Of a DNA stretch of 64,000 bases, positions 58,887-64,000 are shown one piece after another. Both the position numbers and the translations under genes were made by a program. This DNA comes from Chryseobacterium oleae (GTDB taxonomy: Bacteria > Bacteroidota > Bacteroidia > Flavobacteriales > Weeksellaceae), in NCBI RefSeq assembly GCF_900115055.1, contig NZ_FOVD01000001.1, positions 1,488,001 to 1,552,000 of the forward strand, written 5' to 3'. Below the pieces are notes generated by a model. That model saw only the letters and a list, made by a program, of their open reading frames with translations, made no database searches and had not been told where the DNA came from. The stretch's first letter is position 1; the number at the start of each line of letters is the position of its first letter.

Positions 58887-58930
58887 GGCCCCCAATCAAG
58901 GAGGCCTAAAAACACAAATGATGAAAAAAA
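58887..58930. repeat. Second copy of the hairpin unit with conserved tail
   Basis: GGCCCCC and GGAGGCC pair, then CTAAAAACACAAATGATGA and AAAAAA as at 57557-57600. It lies 45 bp downstream of the small membrane-protein gene on the reverse strand and probably ends it. Confidence 0.6.
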
Positions 58931-58974
58931 TCTATTTAGAAAAATCCAAATAGAATTTGTTGACAATGATTGTC

Positions 58975-59148
58975 TTAATATTTTTTCTTACTGTACTTTT
59001 TCCAGTAAGCGAAGTCATAGCTGTAGCACCAAAAGTCAGATTTATGATTGATTTTTTTTAGAATCATATAACATCCTAAAATAACGAGCATTGATAAGAC
59101 AAACAAAATAATCAGTTTTAAAATAAATGAATAGTCATGGATATCCAT
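58975..59148 (-). CDS. Small single-pass membrane protein
   Basis: 57 residues from ATG 59148: MDIHDYSFILKLIILFVLSM, LVILGCYMILKKINHK and a tail SDFWCYSYDFAYWKKYSKKKY. One hydrophobic helix (~8-30) and a Tyr/Lys-rich C-terminal tail. It was not captured by a 60-codon cutoff. Family not recognised. Confidence 0.6.
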   Translation of the reverse strand: MDIHDYSFILKLIILFVLSMLVILGCYMILKKINHKSDFWCYSYDFAYWKKYSKKKY

Positions 59149-59292
59149 AATGAATAGTTTTCAGTTTTTATAATGTTAAATTTAATATAAATTTCCACAC
59201 AGTGTGAATAAAAACTATTTATATCTATGAATTCATTAAAAAAATCCTCGTGTGAGGATTAATAAACGGATGTAAATATTTTTACCACTATG

Positions 59293-59742
59293 CTATTCTG
59301 CCCAGGTTACCGGAATATAAACGGTAATATAGCCATCTGCATCTACCTGCGCATCAGATACAGTTCCTGTTACAGACCCGTACCCTGTCCAGCCTCCTTG
59401 TCCCTGCATAGCAGAAAATTTATAAGTTCCTGCCGGGATTCCTTCATAATATCCCGGAAGTGTCTGAAAACCTCCGCTGTAATAAGTATCAAACACTTCT
59501 CCTGTAGCTGTATTTTCAGCCAGAAAACTACCAACATCGTGATTTCCTGAAAGTGTTTTCACTCCATCCAAAGAAATAAGACCGAATCTCACTTTATAGG
59601 TATTCGTTTTTGAAGCTTCTTTAGAGACTTCAGATTTCGCCTGAGGTTTAACATCAGTCACCATATCATCATTGGAAGAGCACGATACAGCTGCCACCGA
59701 CAAGGCTACAAAAGCCATCGTTTTAAAAATTGCTATTTTCAT
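59293..59742 (-). CDS. Small lipoprotein with beta-rich domain
   Basis: 149 residues from ATG 59742, chosen because MKIAIFKTMAFVALSVAAVSC is a lipoprotein signal; the 11 residues before it are not. The mature part has a low-complexity linker (SSNDDMVTDVKPQAKSEVSK) and then a beta-rich domain: VRFGLISLDGVKTLSGNHD, YYSGGFQTLPGYYEGIPAGT, YKFSAMQGQGGWTGYGSVTG. It ends IPVTWAE. Family unknown. Confidence 0.72.
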   Translation of the reverse strand: MKIAIFKTMAFVALSVAAVSCSSNDDMVTDVKPQAKSEVSKEASKTNTYKVRFGLISLDGVKTLSGNHDVGSFLAENTATGEVFDTYYSGGFQTLPGYYEGIPAGTYKFSAMQGQGGWTGYGSVTGTVSDAQVDADGYITVYIPVTWAE

Positions 59743-59991
59743 ATTAAAGTAATTTGGTATTTCAAAAGTAACCAATTCATGTGAACTGAATAAAAACCTT
59801 TAATTAACTTAAAATTACATTCCAACCCCGATCCGCAGAGGGAAGCTATACAAACCGATAGAACCGGAAAAGCAGGTTTTATGTAAAAAATTATTATTTT
59901 AACATTCATTAACTAAATTTTGGCTTCATAATTGAAAATACAAAGGAAGTTGTTGCCGTTTTGGCTCAGACTACTTATTAAAATTTGAATT

Positions 59992-60543
59992 ATGAGAAAG
60001 ATAGTATTAACAGGTATTTTATCAGTTTTTTTACTGACAGCCTGTAAAAAAGACGACAGGACAGCTGAAAAATCTCTTGAAGAGCAGAAACTTGAATTTC
60101 AGGCAAGACAGCTTGATATAGAAAAACAAAAGCTGGCCATTGAGAAAGAAAAACTAGTATACGAGGCACAGAAAAAGGTAGACAGCATCTCTGAAAGTAA
60201 AAAAACTCAGGCAGCTGCTGCAGCCAATTCAAAACCTCAGATCATAAGAGAAACGAAAACAGTATATAGAGACAGAGGATCCAACTCCAATTCAGGAGGC
60301 GGTACTTATGCAGATAACGGAAACAGTTCTTCACAAGGAACTGCCCAAAAGAAAAAAGGATGGAGTAAAGCCGCTAAAGGAACCGCAATCGGTGCCGTGG
60401 GTGGTGCCGCTTTAGGAGCCATTGTTGCTAAGAAAAACAGAGGTCTTGGAGCCGTGATCGGTGGTGTAGTTGGTGGTGCAACCGGTTATACAATCGGTAG
60501 AGCCGGAGACAGAAAAGACGGACGAGTACAACCGCGTAATTAA
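59992..60543 (+). CDS. Lipoprotein with coiled coil and glycine-zipper domain
   Basis: 183 residues. The signal ends LLTAC. A long coiled coil (EKSLEEQKLEFQARQLDIEK, KQKLAIEKEKLVYEAQKKVD) is followed by a Ser/Gly-rich linker. The C-terminal glycine zipper is GTAIGAVGGAALGAIVAKKN, then VIGGVVGGATGYTIGRAGD. Glycine-zipper lipoproteins span or stabilise the outer membrane, and this one probably sits there. Confidence 0.8.
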   Translation: MRKIVLTGILSVFLLTACKKDDRTAEKSLEEQKLEFQARQLDIEKQKLAIEKEKLVYEAQKKVDSISESKKTQAAAAANSKPQIIRETKTVYRDRGSNSNSGGGTYADNGNSSSQGTAQKKKGWSKAAKGTAIGAVGGAALGAIVAKKNRGLGAVIGGVVGGATGYTIGRAGDRKDGRVQPRN

Positions 60544-60562
60544 TATTTTCACGATAACATTT

Positions 60563-60594
60563 AAAGATTGCTTATTTTTAGGCAATCTTTTTTT
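60563..60594 (+). terminator. Terminator after the glycine-zipper lipoprotein
   Basis: AAAGATTGC and GGCAATCTTT pair, followed by a T run that reaches the ATG of the next gene. Confidence 0.75.
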
Positions 60595-62226
60595 ATGATG
60601 TTACTTTTACTTTCCACGGTTCTCATTATCCCGGTCCTGACAGGATGGGGAAAAATCATGGAAAGATTCACAGGTTCTTTATTGAATGGGATTTCAGGAA
60701 ATATTGTAACAGGAATAGTAGGACTCAGTCTGATCTGGACCGTTCTCGCATTTTTCATTCCTATCAATATATATGCAGAAATTCCTTTTGTATTGGCAGG
60801 GATTTTATTTTTCTTCATCAAGAAACTCTATCTGGAATTCTATAAGTTTTCAAAGAAAGATACTTTTCTGATTGGTGGTATTTCATTGACCATTCTATAT
60901 GCAGGCTCTTTTTATCCTTATATATTGGATCATTTCGGGTATTATGTTCCCACAATCAAATGGCTTACCGAATTTGGTCTTATTAAAGGTATTACCAATT
61001 TGGATTTCACGTTAGGACAGATGTCCATTTGGCATATTTTCCAGGCAGGATTTTCCAACTTTTCAGATCCTTTTTTAAGGATGAATGCTATTCTGCTGAT
61101 CATTTATACCCTTTACATTTTTGAAAGAAAAAGTTGGATACAGCTTTGTTTTATTCCGGTCTTATTACTTTTTTCACAGTCTCCCAGCCCTGATCTTCCC
61201 GTGATCATTTTATCATTAATTATTTTAAATGAAATCATACAAGGAAATAAAAATATTAGTCTTTTATTCGCCTGCTCTGTTTTTATTTTTTCTATAAAGC
61301 CCACGATGATCTGGCTTCCTGTATTCACTTTTCTTTGTTCTGTGTTTATCTTCAAACCTAATTATAAACATTCCGTCTTCGGGATTCTCATCCTTCTGCT
61401 GTTCTTTATTAAAAATATATGGACATTCGGATATCCGGTATTCCCTGTTGCTGTGGGCGACCTGGGATTCAGCTGGAAACCGAATCCTGAAGTTTTAAAA
61501 ATCTCCTCTCAATATGCCATTCAGAAAACCTATGATATGCAGTATACCTATGAGGAAATTCAAAAGTTTTCTTCCTACGATGCGGTCAGAAACTGGTTTT
61601 CGCTGGAAGGAATTAAATCAAAGATCAATATTATTTTCATCTTCAGTTTAGTAGTATTTTCTGTTTTCGCTATCCTTAAAAAGAAAAAGATCATCACACT
61701 GATCTGTATTTCTCTGTTGATAAAAAGTATACTCGTATTGGCTTTTTCTGCACAATACCGATTTTTCATCGATGTGTTTTTTGTCATGTTTTTTATCCTG
61801 TTCATTCAGTTAAGCAAAAGAAATTCACTTGTCCTTTTCTCTGCATTAAGTTTTCTGGTGATCGGAGTTTTAAGTTTTCCCAACTTTATCCGCCACTACA
61901 TTCCAAGTTTTAAACCGGGAAATTTCATGGCAGGATTCAAAAAAGAGCAACTTTACAAGCCTTCAACTTATCGTTACAATAAATTTGAAACGTTTCAGAC
62001 AGGAAATTTAAAGTTCAATATATCAAAAGATTACCCTTTTAATTTTGACACACCCCTTCCTGCGATTTCATCCGGATATGTTCTTGATGATGTACAGTCT
62101 GGAATTTTCCCTCAATACATCGACGGAAAAAACATTAAAAAAGGATTGATCTGGAAAAAACTCACCCCGGAGGAAAAAAAGGAATTGGAGAACGTTATCA
62201 ATAATATCAAAAACACTGATAAATAG
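60595..62226 (+). CDS. Polytopic membrane protein of unknown function
   Basis: 543 residues starting at the ATG pair 60595/60598; the upstream TTG lies within a terminator stem. About 12 hydrophobic segments, for example MMLLLLSTVLIIPVLTG, NIVTGIVGLSLIWTVLAFF, and NIIFIFSLVVFSVFAIL. Conserved-looking polar loops DHFGYYVPTIKWLTEFGL and KPTMIWLPVFTF, and a soluble C-terminal ~120 residues. The arrangement resembles large polyprenol-sugar glycosyltransferase-like or O-antigen-polymerase-like membrane proteins (the LIC_10190-type family is one candidate). I cannot assign it. It may be linked to envelope glycan synthesis. Confidence 0.7.
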   Translation: MMLLLLSTVLIIPVLTGWGKIMERFTGSLLNGISGNIVTGIVGLSLIWTVLAFFIPINIYAEIPFVLAGILFFFIKKLYLEFYKFSKKDTFLIGGISLTILYAGSFYPYILDHFGYYVPTIKWLTEFGLIKGITNLDFTLGQMSIWHIFQAGFSNFSDPFLRMNAILLIIYTLYIFERKSWIQLCFIPVLLLFSQSPSPDLPVIILSLIILNEIIQGNKNISLLFACSVFIFSIKPTMIWLPVFTFLCSVFIFKPNYKHSVFGILILLLFFIKNIWTFGYPVFPVAVGDLGFSWKPNPEVLKISSQYAIQKTYDMQYTYEEIQKFSSYDAVRNWFSLEGIKSKINIIFIFSLVVFSVFAILKKKKIITLICISLLIKSILVLAFSAQYRFFIDVFFVMFFILFIQLSKRNSLVLFSALSFLVIGVLSFPNFIRHYIPSFKPGNFMAGFKKEQLYKPSTYRYNKFETFQTGNLKFNISKDYPFNFDTPLPAISSGYVLDDVQSGIFPQYIDGKNIKKGLIWKKLTPEEKKELENVINNIKNTDK

Positions 62227-62264
62227 AACAAATGCAGAAACTTTAATATCTGAAGAAAAATAGG

Positions 62265-62272
62265 TAATTTTG
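62265..62272 (+). promoter_or_regulatory. TAATTTTG -7 box directly before aroC
   Basis: Perfect TAnnTTTG, with its last base 5 bp from the ATG at 62277. Transcript start would coincide with the start codon, so the aroC mRNA is probably leaderless. Confidence 0.5.
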
Positions 62273-62276
62273 TATC

Positions 62277-63347
62277 ATGTTCAACACATTAGGTAATCTT
62301 CTCAGTCTTACAACATTTGGAGAAAGTCACGGCGTGGCTTACGGCGGTATCATCAATAATTTTCCGGCAGGATTAACGGTAGATTTCGATAAAATTCAAT
62401 ATGAATTGGATCGTAGAAAACCGGGCCAGTCTGCAATAGTCACTCAAAGGAAAGAAAGCGACACGGTAAAGTTCCTTTCCGGAATCTTTGAGGGAAAAAC
62501 TACGGGTACCCCAATAGGTTTTATAATAGAAAATGAAAATCAGAAGTCTAAGGACTATGATCATATTGCAGATTCATATCGTCCGAGTCATGCAGATTTC
62601 ACGTATGACCAGAAATTTGGAATAAGAGATTATCGCGGAGGAGGAAAATCTTCAGCAAGAGAAACCATCAACTGGGTCGTTGCCGGCGCTTTGGCTAAAC
62701 AGCTTTTGTCAGGCATCGAGATCAATGCATACGTTTCTTCCGTAGGTGATATTTTCTGTGAAAAACCTTATCAGGCACTGGATTTTTCCAAAACGGAAAG
62801 CAATGATGTGCGTTGTCCTGATGCTGAAACTGCAGAAAGAATGATCGAAAGGATCAAAGAAATCAAAAAAGAAGGGAATACGATCGGTGGTACGGTGACG
62901 TGCGTGATCAAAAACGTCCCTGTTGGCATTGGAGAACCTATTTTCTCTAAACTTCAGGCTGAATTGGGCAAAGCAATGCTGAATATCAACGCCTGCAAAG
63001 GTTTTGAATACGGAAGTGGTTTCTGCGGAGCAAAAATGACCGGAAAGGAGCATAATGACGCCTTCAATACAGATTTTACAACGAAATCCAATCTTTCAGG
63101 AGGAATCCAGGGAGGGATTTCCAACGGAATGGATATTTATTTCCGTGCTGCATTCAAGCCTGTGGCTACTATTTTAAGACCTCAGGACAGTGTGGACAGA
63201 TACGGAAATCCTGTGATCGTAGAAGGTAAAGGACGTCATGATCCATGTGTAGTGCCCAGAGCGGTTCCTGTAGTGGAAAGCTTAGCTGCATTTGTACTGG
63301 CTGACCTGTTTTTGATCAACAAAACAAGAAATATTAATAATTTTTAA
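62277..63347 (+). CDS. aroC: Chorismate synthase
   Basis: 356 residues. The N-terminus [17 protein letters not shown] matches the family and fixes the start. [37 protein letters not shown], the FMN-binding [17 protein letters not shown] and [16 protein letters not shown] follow. It converts EPSP to chorismate using reduced FMN, the last step of the shikimate pathway. It is 51 bp downstream of the membrane protein with its own probable promoter. Confidence 0.95.
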   Translation: MFNTLGNLLSLTTFGESHGVAYGGIINNFPAGLTVDFDKIQYELDRRKPGQSAIVTQRKESDTVKFLSGIFEGKTTGTPIGFIIENENQKSKDYDHIADSYRPSHADFTYDQKFGIRDYRGGGKSSARETINWVVAGALAKQLLSGIEINAYVSSVGDIFCEKPYQALDFSKTESNDVRCPDAETAERMIERIKEIKKEGNTIGGTVTCVIKNVPVGIGEPIFSKLQAELGKAMLNINACKGFEYGSGFCGAKMTGKEHNDAFNTDFTTKSNLSGGIQGGISNGMDIYFRAAFKPVATILRPQDSVDRYGNPVIVEGKGRHDPCVVPRAVPVVESLAAFVLADLFLINKTRNINNF

Positions 63348-63362
63348 TACATAACTTTAGTA

Positions 63363-63926
63363 ATGAAAAATTACTGGGATCAGGGTATTTCTTTTGAAGA
63401 ATATATCCGCATCGGAAGAGAAAGACTGGAAAACCCTTCCACTCAACAAGAAATTGAATACAAACAATATTACGAACTGGGACTTCAGAGAATGGACAGA
63501 ACACTTAAAAAGTATGTTCCGGATGAAGAACAGTTAAAAGAATTAGCTGCCAAAAATTTTGACGGAAAGATTCTCATCATTTCAGAAGCGTGGTGTGGCG
63601 ATGCCAGTGCTACGGTTCCTGCTCTTGTTACTTTTTTTAAGGGACACAATGAGGTGAAAATTTTTCTTAGAGACAGTGATAAAAGCCTGATTGGCCAGTT
63701 TATGACCAACGGAACGGAATCGATCCCAAAGGTGATCATTCTGGATAAGGATTTTAATGTGAAAAATTCATGGGGACCGCGTCCAAAATACGGATACGAG
63801 CTATTAATGAAGCATAAAGCCGATCCTGAAGCTTACCCGAAAGATAATTTTTACAACGATCTTCAATTGTATTATGCCAAAAACAGAGGTAAAGATGCAG
63901 TTCAGGAGATTTTAGAATTATTATAA
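63363..63926 (+). CDS. Thioredoxin-like protein with a WCGD active site
   Basis: 187 residues. A helical N-terminal part (KNYWDQGISFEEYIRIGR and KQYYELGLQRMDRTLKKY) is followed by a thioredoxin fold: KILIISEAWCGDASATVPAL, VKIFLRDSDKSLIGQFMTNG, TESIPKVIILDKDF with the cis-proline. WCGD replaces CxxC, so the protein has one active-site cysteine. This is a common Bacteroidota variant whose partner is unknown. It starts 15 bp after aroC and is probably co-transcribed. Confidence 0.85.
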   Translation: MKNYWDQGISFEEYIRIGRERLENPSTQQEIEYKQYYELGLQRMDRTLKKYVPDEEQLKELAAKNFDGKILIISEAWCGDASATVPALVTFFKGHNEVKIFLRDSDKSLIGQFMTNGTESIPKVIILDKDFNVKNSWGPRPKYGYELLMKHKADPEAYPKDNFYNDLQLYYAKNRGKDAVQEILELL

Positions 63927-63974
63927 TACAAGATTGAATTCCATACAGCTTAAAATAACAGTAAAGATCAACGC

Positions 63975-64000
63975 ATGAAAAAGAATATCATTTATATTGT
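63975..64000 (+). CDS. Start of a further gene (partial)
   Basis: ATG 63975 opens MKKNIIYI and runs off the window. It could be a signal peptide, but too little is present to say. Confidence 0.35.

Overview
This window looks like a chromosomal segment of a Chryseobacterium-type flavobacterium (Bacteroidota). The evidence is the low G+C content, the Bacteroidota promoter form (TAnnTTTG -7 box with an upstream TTTG) before many genes, the near absence of Shine-Dalgarno sequences, a type IX secretion plug protein, a flavastacin-like astacin protease, and families typical of the genus (Chryseobacterium-type bacteriocin leaders, DUF6705-like lipoproteins, Rhs remnants). No rRNA or CRISPR array is present; the only tRNA is tRNA-Cys(GCA).

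Layout. 1-12.5 kb is housekeeping: a partial Crp/Fnr regulator, ribBA with a degenerate RibA half, a luciferase-like oxidoreductase, an astacin lipoprotein, a PIF1-like helicase, a gamma-carbonic-anhydrase-like protein, an Nfu protein, hemH, a T9SS plug protein and an MBL hydrolase. Its intergenic gaps carry families of dispersed repeats. 12.6-18.8 kb is a putative trehalose locus (AraC regulator divergent from MFS transporter, trehalase and TonB-dependent receptor). 19.1-22.5 kb is a decayed Rhs polymorphic-toxin locus with candidate immunity genes. 22.8-30.5 kb holds a thiol-disulfide protein and a TetR-RND efflux operon with repeated palindromic operators. 30.5-35 kb is housekeeping (phosphatase, miaA, yicC, gmk, nadA).

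35-37.2 kb is an array of seven short Cys/Gly-rich peptides with bacteriocin-type double-Gly leaders; two more lie at 44.8 and 53.2 kb. 37.3-42.6 kb is the threonine operon thrA-thrB-thrC-folB, preceded by an unlisted threonine-rich leader peptide and an attenuator-like structure. After a DUF4403 protein, an RDD protein and tRNA-Cys comes a complete transposon at 45,136-49,906, with 25-bp perfect terminal inverted repeats and an 8-bp target duplication. It carries an IS1595-family transposase, a Panacea-domain antitoxin with its partner, a Cas2-like/SinR protein and several unknown genes.

49.9-56.9 kb holds tandem lipoprotein paralogues, a frameshifted JAMM-motif lipoprotein gene, a pair of secreted paralogues and a beta-lactamase-fold hydrolase. 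A gene-poor kilobase with hairpin units follows. The window ends with a glycosyltransferase, small envelope proteins, a polytopic membrane protein, aroC and a thioredoxin-like protein.

The most noteworthy items are the threonine attenuator, the cargo-carrying IS1595-type transposon, the orphan bacteriocin-like precursor array and the collapsed Rhs toxin/immunity locus. All calls are from reading the sequence; no database search was run.
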